Shown here piece after piece: positions 10,952 to 20,055 of a stretch of DNA of 64,000 bases. Numbering within the stretch: position 1 is the stretch's first letter; each line of letters starts with the position of its first letter. The notes beneath the pieces are model-generated. The model had not been told where the DNA came from. It saw only the letters and a list, made by a program, of their open reading frames with translations, and did not search any database. Position numbers and translations under genes: made by a program. The DNA comes from Knoellia aerolata DSM 18566 (lineage in GTDB: Bacteria > Actinomycetota > Actinomycetes > Actinomycetales > Dermatophilaceae), in the NCBI RefSeq assembly GCF_000768695.1, contig NZ_AVPL01000007.1, positions 35,068 to 99,067 on the forward strand, written 5' to 3'.

Positions 10952-11806
10952 TCACCCCTTGACCCCGCCCTCGTTGGCGCCCGAGGTGAAGTGGCGCTGG
11001 AAGATGAAGAACAGGATCGCGACCGGGATGGTCGTGATGAGGGCGGCGCCGAGCTTGAGTGGGTACTGCGTCCCCGCGCTGAGCTCACCACTCGCGAGGC
11101 TCGCCAGGCCGGTGACGAGGGTGCGCTTCTCGACGTCCTGCGTGACGACGAGGAAGTGGGTGAACTCGTTCCACGATCCCTGGAACGACAGGATCGTCAG
11201 GGTGATGAGCGCGGGCTTGGCCATGGGGAGCACGACCGACCAGAAGGTGCGGAAGACGCTGGCGCCGTCGATCCGGGCGGCCTCCTCGATCGAGATGGGG
11301 ATCGAGTCGAAGAACTGCTTCATGATGAAGACGCCGGCGGCGTCGACGATGAGGGGGAGGATCATCGCGGTGTAGGTGTCGTAGATGCCGAGGTAGTTGA
11401 CGATGAGGAACCTGGGAAGGAGCAGCGCCACCCCGGGCACACTCATCACGGCGAGCACCGTCGCGAACATGAAGCCGCGGCCGCGGAACTTCAGCCGCGA
11501 CAGTGCGTACCCGGCGAGGCTGTCGAGGAAGACCCGCAGGACGGTGACGACGGAGGCCACGAAGAAGGAGTTCAGGGTCCACAGGGGGATGGGAACCGCC
11601 GAGCCGCCCTCGAGTCCGAAGATCCGCCGCCAGGCGTCGAGGTCGAGCGGGTTGGGGATCAGACTGAGCGGGTCCTCCGTGGCTGCCGGGTTGGACTTGA
11701 ACGACGTGGCGATCTGGATGAAGAACGGGTAGATGAACCCGATCGCGAACAGGATGAGCAGGCCATAGAGCACGAGCAGCTTCCACTGGGGTGTGCGGAG
11801 GGTCAT
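10952..11806 (-). CDS. Carbohydrate ABC transporter permease (MalG type)
   Basis: 284 residues with six membrane segments and the cytoplasmic EAA loop EEAARIDGASVFRTFWSVVLP that contacts the ATPase. It ends in the GGVKG-type tail usual for MalG-family permeases. It overlaps the MalF-type gene by four bases and is the last gene of a LacI-regulated sugar uptake operon. No ATPase gene is in the operon. The substrate is unknown; the linked debranching-type glycosidase suggests an oligosaccharide or glucoside. Confidence 0.9.
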   Translation of the reverse strand: MTLRTPQWKLLVLYGLLILFAIGFIYPFFIQIATSFKSNPAATEDPLSLIPNPLDLDAWRRIFGLEGGSAVPIPLWTLNSFFVASVVTVLRVFLDSLAGYALSRLKFRGRGFMFATVLAVMSVPGVALLLPRFLIVNYLGIYDTYTAMILPLIVDAAGVFIMKQFFDSIPISIEEAARIDGASVFRTFWSVVLPMAKPALITLTILSFQGSWNEFTHFLVVTQDVEKRTLVTGLASLASGELSAGTQYPLKLGAALITTIPVAILFFIFQRHFTSGANEGGVKG

Positions 11807-12930
11807 TTCCTTGCTCCGGTCTGGGTGTTGGAGGCCGCGATGCTCGCCGCTCGCGCCTTGCGTCTCGACGGCACGTCACGATCTCGCAGGAGCCATCGCT
11901 GGCCGGAGGTGAGGGCGATGATGAGGGCGAAGACGACGAACGAGATCGCCGCTCCCGTGCCGTAGTCGAGAGTCGTGAACGCCTGCTTGTAGGAGAGGAA
12001 CGCCGGCGTCAACGTCGTGTTGGCCGGCGCGCCCTTGCCCATGACGTAGATCTGGTCGAAGATCTGCCACGTGCCGATGAGTCCGAGGGTCGTCACGAGG
12101 AAGAAGGCCGGCTTGAGGATCGGCACCGTGACGTGACGCATCTTCTGCCACCCCGTGGTGCCGTCGAGCATGGCGGCTTCCTCGACCTCGACCGGGACGT
12201 CCTGCAGCGCTGCCAGGAACATGAGCATGAACGTGCCCGTCGTCGTCCAGATGACGAGGATGATGACGACGCACATGGCCACTGATGGCCCGGAGAACCA
12301 GTCCCACAGGCTTCGGCCGAACACCTCGGCCTGGGCGAAGCCCGGGGCCGTGTCGACGCCGACCCCTCCGGCCGCGATGTGGAACAGGCCACGCGAGTCG
12401 CTGAACCACGCCGGGCCGTCGACGCCGAGCTTGCCCAGGACCGCGTTGACCGCCCCCGAGTTCGCGAAGAGGAAGATGAAGACGACCGAGATGGCGATGG
12501 AGCTGGTCACCGAGGGGAAGTAGAAGGCGGTGCGGAAGAAGCCCTTGCCCTTGAGGAACTTGTTGTTGACGATGATGGCGAGGAAGAACGACAACGCGGT
12601 CTGGAGCGGGACGACGAAGAAGACGAACCAGAAGTTGTTGCCGATGCTCTGCATGAAGTTCTGCCGCCGCAGGCCGTCCTCGGCGAAGAGGGACGTGTAG
12701 TTGTCGACCCCGACGAACTTCGCGTTCTCCCCGCCGGTGAACGGCGAACCGTTGCCGTTCCAGCTGGTCAGGCTCACGTAGAAGGCCATGACCACCGGGA
12801 TGAACAGGAAGATCCCGAGGATGACGAGCATGGGTGCGGTGAACAGCCATCCGGCGGTCGTCTCACCCCCGCGGGTACCGCCGCGGCCGGGAGCCTTCCG
12901 GCCGCGGCGGGGTGTCGTGGCTGTTGACAT
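11803..12930 (-). CDS. Carbohydrate ABC transporter permease (MalF type)
   Basis: 375 residues. After a basic N-terminus come six membrane segments and the EAA loop EEAAMLDGTTGWQKMRHVTVP. A periplasmic loop of about 50 residues follows the first segment, as in other sugar permeases of the family. ATG 12930 lies three bases behind the stop of the binding-protein gene, and its own stop overlaps the MalG-type start, so the two permeases are translated in series. The basic C-terminal tail is longer than usual. Confidence 0.9.
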   Translation of the reverse strand: MSTATTPRRGRKAPGRGGTRGGETTAGWLFTAPMLVILGIFLFIPVVMAFYVSLTSWNGNGSPFTGGENAKFVGVDNYTSLFAEDGLRRQNFMQSIGNNFWFVFFVVPLQTALSFFLAIIVNNKFLKGKGFFRTAFYFPSVTSSIAISVVFIFLFANSGAVNAVLGKLGVDGPAWFSDSRGLFHIAAGGVGVDTAPGFAQAEVFGRSLWDWFSGPSVAMCVVIILVIWTTTGTFMLMFLAALQDVPVEVEEAAMLDGTTGWQKMRHVTVPILKPAFFLVTTLGLIGTWQIFDQIYVMGKGAPANTTLTPAFLSYKQAFTTLDYGTGAAISFVVFALIIALTSGQRWLLRDRDVPSRRKARAASIAASNTQTGARK

Positions 12931-12933
12931 CGG

Positions 12934-14190
12934 TCACTTCCCGCCGAGGGCGGAGGTGCCGTTCTTCTGCAGGCTCTCGAGGATGGCCTTGGGCTCCTTG
13001 GTCTTCAGCTGCTCGAGATCGGTGTTGAACGCGGCCATGACCGGGTCGAACCCGGGGGCGTTGACCGGGCCCTGACCGTACTCACCACCGGCAGCGAAGG
13101 CGGCGTCGTCGGGGAACTGCTGGGCGTACTGCTGGCTGCCGTCCTTGGTCGACGGCATGACACCGAAGGCCTTGGCGAACTCCATCTGCTGGGTGGTCGA
13201 CGTCAGCGTCTTGACGAGGTCGACTGCGGCGGCCTGCGCCTTGGACTTGGCGGCGATGCCCCAGCAGTTGCTGAAGAGGAGGGTGCCCTTCCCGGCGGGG
13301 CCCTCGGGGAGCTCGACGACCTTGGACTTGATGTTGGGGAAGTCCTTGGTGAGGGCGCCGCGGATCCAGTTGCCCTCGATCGTCATGGCGGCGACACCCT
13401 TGCCGAGCGCCTCGCCGCCCCAGCCGGAGTCGACCTCCTTGGCGTACTTCATCGTCCCCGCCGCGAGCATCTTCTTGGCCTGGGTGAGCCCCGCGAGGTT
13501 CTCGGCGGAGTCGGCCGTGACCTCGGTGCCGTCCTCGTTGACGACCCAGCCACCTGCCTGCCGCATGAAGACGCCGAGCCGGGCCCACTCACCGCTGACG
13601 ACGAGGCCGGTGACCTTGCCGCTCGTGAGCTTGGTGGCGGCGGCCTCGAGACCGGCCCAGTCCTTGGGGATGTCGGCGTCGGTGAGGCCGGCCTTGGTCC
13701 ACAGGTCGGTGTTGATGACGAGCGCCAGCGTCGAGAAGTCCTTGGGCGCGCACTGGAGCTTGTCGTCGTACGTGTAGGTCTTGACGAGGGTGTCGAGGAA
13801 GCCCGCGTCCTTGACCTGGTCGCCGTAGGCGAAGAGGTTCCCGGCCTTGGCGAAGTCGCCGATGCGAGCCGCGTCGGCGTAGAAGATGTCCGGCGGGGTC
13901 CCACCGGCGAAGCCCTGGCCGAGCTGCTGGTTGAGGTCGGAGGCGACGAGGACCTCGGCGGTGTTGCCCGTCTTCTTCGCTCAGCCGTCCGCAGCGGCCT
14001 TGACCGCCGCGGTCTCGGCGTCACCCGAGGTTCCGATGAGGATCTGCAGCTTGGCCGGTCCGGTCGACTGCTGCGGGGCCGAGGACTCCTCCTCGAAACC
14101 TCCGCCGCCGCCGCAGGCGGCGAGGGAGAGGATGACTCCTGCGGCGCAGACGATGGCGGCGCGGGAGCGGCGAGCGCGGTTGGTGTTCAT
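12934..14190 (-). pseudogene. Sugar-binding lipoprotein gene interrupted by an in-frame TGA
   Basis: One continuous frame of 419 codons encodes an extracellular sugar-binding protein: signal peptide with lipobox LAAC (Cys26), a glycine-rich linker, and lobes with DIFYADAARIGDFAKAG and TIEGNWIRGALTKDFPN. Codon 70 is TGA (13981-13983), directly before AKKTGNTAEV, where related proteins have Trp (WAKKTG), so a TGG to TGA change is the simple explanation. The frame is intact on both sides. It could be a sequencing error, a young pseudogene, or readthrough. A good AGGAGA site precedes ATG 14190, and the downstream permeases are intact. Confidence 0.8.
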
Positions 14191-14229
14191 GACTTCTCCT
14201 GGGTGGTGGGGTGCAGGGACGGAGGTGGA

Positions 14230-15258
14230 TCAGGGTTGTGAGCTGGAGCCCGCAACGAGGGTCGGGGTGAGCATGGAGCCGGTGGAGTGCGCGCGACCGG
14301 TCGTCAGCTGGTCGTGGACCTGGGTGAGCAGCTCGTCGGCGATGGCCCGGTAGGGCTGGGCGATGCTGGTGAGGCCGTGGGCCCGGGCCGACTGGGAGCC
14401 GTCGAAGCCGACGATCCCCACATCTCGGCCCGGCGTCATCCCGCGCGTGAGGAGAACCTCGTGGACGGCCAGGGCGAGCATGTCCGAGGCGCAGACGACC
14501 GCGCCGCCGCGCCCGACCCGCTCGACCAGGGGGCCGGCCGCGGCGACCGCGTCGGGGAACCGCTGCTCGGTCGTGGCCTGCAGCGTGGCGTGCGACCGGT
14601 CGTGGCGGGCCGTGGCGTCGGCCCACCCCTGGCGGCGCTCGTCGCCGACGAGGGAGCCCGCGGGCCAGCCGAGGAACCCGATGGGCCCGTAGCCGCGGGA
14701 GACGAGGTGCTCCACCGCGGCGTCGGTACCCGCGCGGCCGTCGACGTCGGCCCAGGCGGTGAACGAGGGGTCGTCCCAGACCCGGCCGAATGACGCGAAC
14801 GGGATCCCGTGACCGGTCAGCCACGCCGGGCGGGGGTCGTCGTGGTGGGTGTCCATGAGGACGAAGGCGTCGACGAGACGGCTCCGCCACATCTCGCGGT
14901 ACTGCTCGAGGACCGGGCCGCCCCCGTCGGACCCGAACGTCACGATGTGGCACTCGTGGCGGGGGGCGCAGATGGTGAGCGAGACGAGGAACGGAGCGAG
15001 GGCGTCGCTGAGCGTGTCCGCCCCCTGCCCGGTGAGCTCCATGCCGACGGCGCCGGCCCGTTGCTGCCGCAGCGAGCTGGCGGCCGTGGAGGGGGTGTAG
15101 CCCAGCCGCTCGATCTCGGTGTGGACCCGCTGCAGCGTCTGGGGGCGGACCCGCTCGGGGTGCATGAGGGCGTTCGAGACGGTCTGGCGCGACACACCGG
15201 CGGCGAGCGCGACGTCGTTGACGGTCGCGCGGGCTCGGGCGGACGGCGGTGTCGCCAT
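14230..15258 (-). CDS. LacI-family transcriptional regulator
   Basis: 342 residues. The LacI helix-turn-helix is at about residues 12-32 (ATVNDVALAAGVSRQTVSNA), then the hinge helix TPSTAASSLRQQ and a periplasmic-binding-type effector domain (GPIGFLGWPAGSLVGDERRQGW, GRDVGIVGFDGSQSARA). It sits upstream of the sugar transporter on the same strand and divergent from the glycosidase gene. It probably represses both and is relieved by a sugar. An operator-like palindrome lies in the shared intergenic region. Confidence 0.92.
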   Translation of the reverse strand: MATPPSARARATVNDVALAAGVSRQTVSNALMHPERVRPQTLQRVHTEIERLGYTPSTAASSLRQQRAGAVGMELTGQGADTLSDALAPFLVSLTICAPRHECHIVTFGSDGGGPVLEQYREMWRSRLVDAFVLMDTHHDDPRPAWLTGHGIPFASFGRVWDDPSFTAWADVDGRAGTDAAVEHLVSRGYGPIGFLGWPAGSLVGDERRQGWADATARHDRSHATLQATTEQRFPDAVAAAGPLVERVGRGGAVVCASDMLALAVHEVLLTRGMTPGRDVGIVGFDGSQSARAHGLTSIAQPYRAIADELLTQVHDQLTTGRAHSTGSMLTPTLVAGSSSQP

Positions 15259-15318
15259 GGCGGACCTCCTCGACGGTGAGAAGCGGTGCGGCTGACGGCC
15301 TGTCGAGCGTTCACTCGA

Positions 15319-15334
15319 ATTTGAACCTTCAAAT
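15319..15334. promoter_or_regulatory. Candidate LacI-family operator
   Basis: ATTTGAA-CC-TTCAAAT is a perfect 7-2-7 inverted repeat in the 163-base gap between the divergent lacI-type gene and the glycosidase gene. An AT-rich palindrome with a two-base centre suits LacI-family binding. It could serve both promoters. Confidence 0.6.
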
Positions 15335-15421
15335 CGCTAAGGTGCTCACTGTGACCCCCACCACGTTTGGCTGTCAAGTGATGCAGCGCGCCGATCGCGG
15401 CACCGCGGATCGAGCGCGAGG

Positions 15422-17470
15422 ATGACCCGCTACGTGCAGCCCTGGCTCCACGAGTTCGAGATCGCGGTGCGGGGGAACGTCACCAGCGTGTCGGACCGGC
15501 ACGGCGACGCCGGCCGTCCCGGCACCGGCCTGTTCGTGGACGACCGCCGCGTCCTCTCGGTGTGGGAGGTCCGCGCCGAGGGGGAGAGACCGGCGTGGCT
15601 CGCGGCGGCCAGCTCCGGCCCGACGACGACCGTCTCGACCCTCCTTCGCTCCGTCGGGGACGCGGGCGCGGACCCGACGGTGGAGCTCCTTCGCGAGCGC
15701 GTGCTCGTGGACCAGGGGATGCACGAGACCTTGACGATCGCCTCGCACGCCGCGGCACCGGTCGAGGTGCGGCTCTCGATCCGGCTCGGCGGTGACGGCG
15801 CCGACGTGGGCACGGTCAAGGGAGGCGTCTCCGGCGAGGTCCTGCCGACCCTGGCCGCGGGGGACTGCGTGACGTGGGAGGACGAACGGCACACGACGAC
15901 GTTCACGGCGAACGGCGGCGCCGTCGGCCCTGACGACGGGGGCGGCACGACCTGGGTCTGGTCGACCACGGTCGTACCGGGAGGCACGGCTTCCCTGCGG
16001 ACCCGCGTCACGAGCCGGCGGCGCGGCAAACCGGTCTTCGCGACCGACGCCGGCTGGCACGCGATCGACTGGGACGGCGTGGCGATCGAGTCCGCGGACC
16101 CCCGGCCCGGCCGGCTCATGGCCCAGTCGCTCGCCGACCTGCGCGGGCTCCTGCTCACCGACCCCGAGGCGCCCGGGGACGTCTTCGCCGCAGCCGGGAC
16201 CCCTTGGTACCTCACGTTGTTCGGCAGGGACTCGCTGTGGACGGCCCGCTTCATGCTCCCGTTCGGCACCGACCTCGCCCGAGGGACCCTGCGCGCACTG
16301 GCGCGTCGCCAGGGGACTGCGACCGACAGCATCACCGCGTCCGCGCCGGGCAAGGTCCTGCACGAGGTGCGGCGCAGCACCTACGTCGACCCGGTGACGG
16401 GCATGCGGTTGCCGCCGGTCTACTACGGCTCGGTCGACGCCACGCCGCTGTGGGTTCGGCTGCTGCACGACGCATGGAGGTGGGGCCTGGACGAGCAGGT
16501 CGTCCGCGAGCTCGAGCCAAACCTCCGTGCCGCCCTCTCGTGGATGCGCGCAGAGGCCGGGCGCGGGGACGGGATGCTGCGCTACGTCGACGAGAGCGGC
16601 TCGGGTCTCGAGAACCAGGGGTGGAAGGACTCGGGGGACTCGATGCGCCGCAGCGACGGCACGATCGCCGACGCGCCCATCGCGTTGGTGGAGACGCAGG
16701 CGTATGCCGTCGCGGCGGCTCGCGGTGCGGCGCACCTCTTCGAGTCCGTCTTCGGTGAGTCCGGCGACGAGTGGCGCACCTGGGCCGACGAGATGACGGA
16801 CACACTGCGCGAACGCTTCTGGGTCGACTCCCCGTCGGTCCGCCACCTGGCGATGGCGATCGGCGGCGACGGCCGGCCCGTCGACGGGGTCGGGAGCAAC
16901 ATGGGACACGTCCTCGGGACGGGCGTGCTCAGCGCCCCCGAGGCCCGGCGCACGGCGCACGCACTGACCGCCCCGGACATGCTCGGGGCGGCCGGGGTGC
17001 GCACGCTGTCACGGGACAACCCGGCATACAACCCCGTGGGCTACCACACCGGATCGGTCTGGACGCACGACAACGCCATCGCAGCTCTGGGGCTCGCCCA
17101 GGAGGGCTTCACGGACGAGGCCGCACGGGTGCTCGGCGCCCTCGTCGAGGTCGGCTCGTGGACCGGCAACCGCTGGCCCGAGCTGTTCGGGGGAGAGCTG
17201 CTCATCGGACGCCCGGTGCCCTACCCCGCGTCGTGCCGACCGCAGGCGTGGGCCGCAGCCTCCGCGGGTGCACTCGTCGAGGTGGTGCTCGGCCTCAGCG
17301 CCGACGCTCCGAACCGCACCCTCGCGATCTCCCCGATCAGTCCCGCACCGTTCGGCGCGACGACGGTGCGGGGCATCCGGGTCGGCGACGTCCAGGTGTC
17401 GGTCTCGGTGAACGCCGACGGTGAGGTCGTCGATGTGCAGGCACCGGGGCTCGAGGTCGTCATCGGGTGA
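15422..17470 (+). CDS. Glycogen-debranching-type glycosidase (GDE N-terminal domain plus (alpha/alpha)6 barrel)
   Basis: 682 residues. The N-terminal 200 residues match the GDE_N_bis type domain (GTGLFVDDRRVLSVWEV). The rest is an (alpha/alpha)6 barrel with GTPWYLTLFGRDSLWTARFM, NQGWKDSGDSMRRSDGT and a C-terminal WPELFGGE, as in amylo-alpha-1,6-glucosidase-like enzymes. No signal peptide, so it acts in the cytoplasm, probably on an imported oligosaccharide or glucosylated compound. The exact linkage is not readable. It is divergent from the LacI gene and probably part of its regulon. ATG 15422 has no strong ribosome-binding site. Confidence 0.82.
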   Translation: MTRYVQPWLHEFEIAVRGNVTSVSDRHGDAGRPGTGLFVDDRRVLSVWEVRAEGERPAWLAAASSGPTTTVSTLLRSVGDAGADPTVELLRERVLVDQGMHETLTIASHAAAPVEVRLSIRLGGDGADVGTVKGGVSGEVLPTLAAGDCVTWEDERHTTTFTANGGAVGPDDGGGTTWVWSTTVVPGGTASLRTRVTSRRRGKPVFATDAGWHAIDWDGVAIESADPRPGRLMAQSLADLRGLLLTDPEAPGDVFAAAGTPWYLTLFGRDSLWTARFMLPFGTDLARGTLRALARRQGTATDSITASAPGKVLHEVRRSTYVDPVTGMRLPPVYYGSVDATPLWVRLLHDAWRWGLDEQVVRELEPNLRAALSWMRAEAGRGDGMLRYVDESGSGLENQGWKDSGDSMRRSDGTIADAPIALVETQAYAVAAARGAAHLFESVFGESGDEWRTWADEMTDTLRERFWVDSPSVRHLAMAIGGDGRPVDGVGSNMGHVLGTGVLSAPEARRTAHALTAPDMLGAAGVRTLSRDNPAYNPVGYHTGSVWTHDNAIAALGLAQEGFTDEAARVLGALVEVGSWTGNRWPELFGGELLIGRPVPYPASCRPQAWAAASAGALVEVVLGLSADAPNRTLAISPISPAPFGATTVRGIRVGDVQVSVSVNADGEVVDVQAPGLEVVIG

Positions 17471-17707
17471 CCCGAGGCCACGTGGCAGGGACTATCTTTC
17501 GGACGGGGTCCGCCGTGCCTTTCCCACCTGCCGCCTCGTGAGGAGCGTTGGCGTACAGGGCAATTGGCACAAGATCGCAGTTCAGAGGGGTGGTACCGGC
17601 ACGTAGTCACTCGCTCGCGTGTTCCTTTCCACCCGATGCTCTCCCGCCAGAGGTGCGCGCGACCGGGGAGGATCGAGGTCCGACGAGTTGAGGAACGGGG
17701 GTGTGTC

Positions 17708-18655
17708 GTGAGCGCTGTGTCGTCTCGCATCGGCCTGGTCAGGCTGGTGATGGGCGCTGCGTTCATGATCCTCGGGTTCTTCCTCGCGTCGACGACGCAA
17801 GCACGGGCCGACGATGCCGGACCTCTCGGCGTCGCCTCGGCGTCCGTCACCACGGTCGTCAGCAGCACTGCCGCAGTCGTCGACAGCGTCGTGGCGGGGT
17901 CGAACGTGGTCGCCGAAGAGCCGGTCAGGCCCGTCGAAGCCGTGGTGACCCAGCCTCTCGAGGCGGTGACCGCCGTGGTGGCCGAGCCTGTCGCGGACGT
18001 CGCGAAGACCACCAGCGCCGTGATCTCATCGACCACGTCCGCGGTGAAGCCGGCGACGGACGCCGTCGTTCGCGCTGTTGAGCCCATCGTTGCTCCGGTG
18101 ACCGACGCCGTCGTCACGCCCGTCCTCCCCGTGCTCGAACCTGTCGGATCGGTGCTCGAACCCGTCGCAGCGGTGCTCGATCCCGCGGTGGGCGTCGTGA
18201 AGCCTGTGGTCGCCGTCATTCCGTCGACCCCCGTGACCGACACTCCGCGAGCGACCGGAGCGCCGATCGACGTCGAACGTGTCTCGACGGACACCCGCAC
18301 CGGGACCGCCGCCGTGGTGGCGCTGCCGGCGTCCCCGGTGGCCGTCGACCGCCTCGGTGCGACGGCAGCCTCGCCCGCGGCCCTGCCCGCCACCAGCGTC
18401 GAGCGGGCCACGGCCGTCGTCCGGCCGACCGGTGCACACCGTCCGTCGGACACGCCGACGCCAGCCCCGTCGCTTCTCAGTCCCGCCGTCGTCCCCGGGT
18501 CGGGCACCGCAGGATCCGCAGGGTCCGTTGGCTCGGACGCAGCGACCGCTCCCAGCACGCTCACCCTGCCCATCAGCTCCTCTGCCGCACTGACGTCGCA
18601 CACGTCGCTGCCCTGTCCGGGGCCTGCCCTGGACCCGGGCTCCCGCCCTGATTGA
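17708..18655 (+). CDS. Secreted Val/Pro-rich repeat protein of unknown function
   Basis: About 315 residues from GTG 17708. A signal peptide (VMGAAFMILGFFLASTTQARA) is followed by low-complexity sequence rich in Ala, Val, Pro, Ser and Thr. Residues roughly 130-175 show a seven-residue rhythm (EPVGSVL, EPVAAVL, DPAVGVV, KPVVAVI). There is no membrane anchor, sorting signal or catalytic motif; the only cysteine is near the end. It lies 86 bases upstream of the chaplin-like gene on the same strand, so the two are probably surface proteins made together. I do not recognise the family. The start is uncertain because the upstream frame stays open. Confidence 0.6.
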   Translation: MSAVSSRIGLVRLVMGAAFMILGFFLASTTQARADDAGPLGVASASVTTVVSSTAAVVDSVVAGSNVVAEEPVRPVEAVVTQPLEAVTAVVAEPVADVAKTTSAVISSTTSAVKPATDAVVRAVEPIVAPVTDAVVTPVLPVLEPVGSVLEPVAAVLDPAVGVVKPVVAVIPSTPVTDTPRATGAPIDVERVSTDTRTGTAAVVALPASPVAVDRLGATAASPAALPATSVERATAVVRPTGAHRPSDTPTPAPSLLSPAVVPGSGTAGSAGSVGSDAATAPSTLTLPISSSAALTSHTSLPCPGPALDPGSRPD

Positions 18656-18741
18656 TGCCGCTCCGGCGCCTGCTCACTGGCGCTGTTCGAGCAGTTCCCG
18701 CGTTCGCGGGCTCACCCACATCAATCACGGAAGGAACCACC

Positions 18742-20055
18742 ATGCGCGCATCAATGAGGCGAGGGCTCAAGATCGCCCTCGTCGTCGGCGGGGGACTCGT
18801 CTTCTCCGCCCAGGCACACGCTGACGACACCACAGGAGTCGGCAGCATCCTCGGCGGCAACCAGTCCGTCGTCTCGGTCACGATCCCGGTGACCGTCGGC
18901 GGGAACGCCGTCTCGGTCATCGGCGACTCCAGCAGCAAGCAGGCGACGACGTCCGCCGCGACTCCCAGCTCGGGCGCGACCGGTGGCTCGTCGTCGACCT
19001 CGGGCGAGGATTCGGTCGCTGGCGGCAACCACGTCTCGGCGCCGGTCACCGCCCCGGTGACCGTCGGCGGGAACGCGGTCTCGGTCATCGGCGACTCCAG
19101 CAGCAAGGGTTCCGACACCACGTCGGGTACTCCGTCGGGCACCACCGGTGACACCGTCGGTGGTGGCGTCGTGACCTCCGGTGAGGACTCGGTCCTCGGT
19201 GGCAACCAGGTCGTGGCTCCGGTCACCGCCCCGGTGACCGTCGGCGGGAACGCGGTCTCGGTCGTCGGCGACTCCAGCACCGAGGGTTCCGACACCACGT
19301 CGGGTACTCCGTCGGGCACCGTCGGTGACGGCGTCGGTGGCGACGTGGTGACCTCCGGTGAGGACTCGGTCCTCGGTGGCAACCAGGTCGTGGCTCCGGT
19401 CACCGCCCCGGTGACCGTTGGCGGGAACGCCGTCTCGGTCGTCGGCGACTCCAGCACCGAGGGTTCCGACACCACGTCGGGCACTGTCGGCGACGGCGTC
19501 GGTAATGACGTCGTGACCTCCGGTGAGGACTCGGTCCTCGGTGGCAACCAGGTCCTGGCTCCGGTCACCGCACCGGTGACCGTCGGCGGGAACGCCGTCT
19601 CGGTCATCGGCGACTCCAGCACCGGAGGCAGCACGACCGACGGCTCCACCCCGCCGGTGCTGCCCGCCAACCCCACCGACCCGGTCAACCCGACCACCCC
19701 GGTGAACCCGACCGATCCCACGACCCCCGTCGACCCGACGACCCCCGTCGACCCGACGGATCCCGTGGACCCGGCCAACCCGGCCAACCCGGCCAACCCG
19801 GCCAGCCCGGCCAGCCCCTCCGGGCCGATGAGTCTCACCGACGTCGGAGGCGTTCGCGACGGAACTCCGCAGACCAGCCGAAGCGCCGGCACCGTCCGCT
19901 CCGCTCCGACCGGCGTGGTGGCGATGGGACCACCCACGGGCAACCTGGCGCAGACCGGGGCCGAGGCCAGCCTGCTGCTGGGTCTCGCCCTCGCACTGTT
20001 CGCCTTCGGTGGACTGCTCCTCATGGGCGCTCGGCGACGAGAGCTCGCAGTCTGA
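18742..20055 (+). CDS. Cell-wall-anchored protein with five chaplin-like repeats (LAQTG sorting signal)
   Basis: 437 residues from ATG 18742, with GGAAGGA six bases upstream. A signal peptide ends near AHA (residue 27). Five repeats around residues 38-63, 93-118, 152-178, 211-237 and 266-292 share GGNQVVAPVTAPVTVGGNAV then SVVGDSS, the pattern of the chaplin domain. None has the cysteines of most chaplins. Acidic Ser/Thr/Gly linkers separate them. A Pro-Asn/Asp-Pro-Thr stalk (about 304-360), LAQTG (402-406), a membrane segment and Arg-Arg-Arg complete a class E sortase substrate, as in the long chaplins of Streptomyces. It probably forms amyloid-like, surface-active material on the cell wall. 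No sortase gene is in the window. Confidence 0.82.
   Translation: MRASMRRGLKIALVVGGGLVFSAQAHADDTTGVGSILGGNQSVVSVTIPVTVGGNAVSVIGDSSSKQATTSAATPSSGATGGSSSTSGEDSVAGGNHVSAPVTAPVTVGGNAVSVIGDSSSKGSDTTSGTPSGTTGDTVGGGVVTSGEDSVLGGNQVVAPVTAPVTVGGNAVSVVGDSSTEGSDTTSGTPSGTVGDGVGGDVVTSGEDSVLGGNQVVAPVTAPVTVGGNAVSVVGDSSTEGSDTTSGTVGDGVGNDVVTSGEDSVLGGNQVLAPVTAPVTVGGNAVSVIGDSSTGGSTTDGSTPPVLPANPTDPVNPTTPVNPTDPTTPVDPTTPVDPTDPVDPANPANPANPASPASPSGPMSLTDVGGVRDGTPQTSRSAGTVRSAPTGVVAMGPPTGNLAQTGAEASLLLGLALALFAFGGLLLMGARRRELAV
18868..19620 (+). repeat. Tandem DNA repeats encoding the chaplin-like domains
   Basis: The segment repeats the same DNA with small changes. The marker GAGGACTCGGTCCTCGG occurs at 19183, 19360 and 19525, so the period is 177 then 165 bases (59 and 55 codons). 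The first two copies (about 18850 and 19010) are more diverged. Near-identity of the last three points to recent duplication and to copy-number variation between strains. Confidence 0.8.

Noticed and set aside
17471..17707. Possible c-di-AMP (ydaO) riboswitch before the surface-protein genes
   Set aside because: Actinobacterial cell-wall genes often have one, but I see none of its conserved stretches in this 237-base gap. It holds only weak hairpins and a poorly defined start.
19660..19815. Pro-Thr-Asp repeat region as a separate mobile or phase-variable element
   Set aside because: It fits an ordinary wall-spanning stalk of a sortase substrate; codons are biased and imperfectly repeated.
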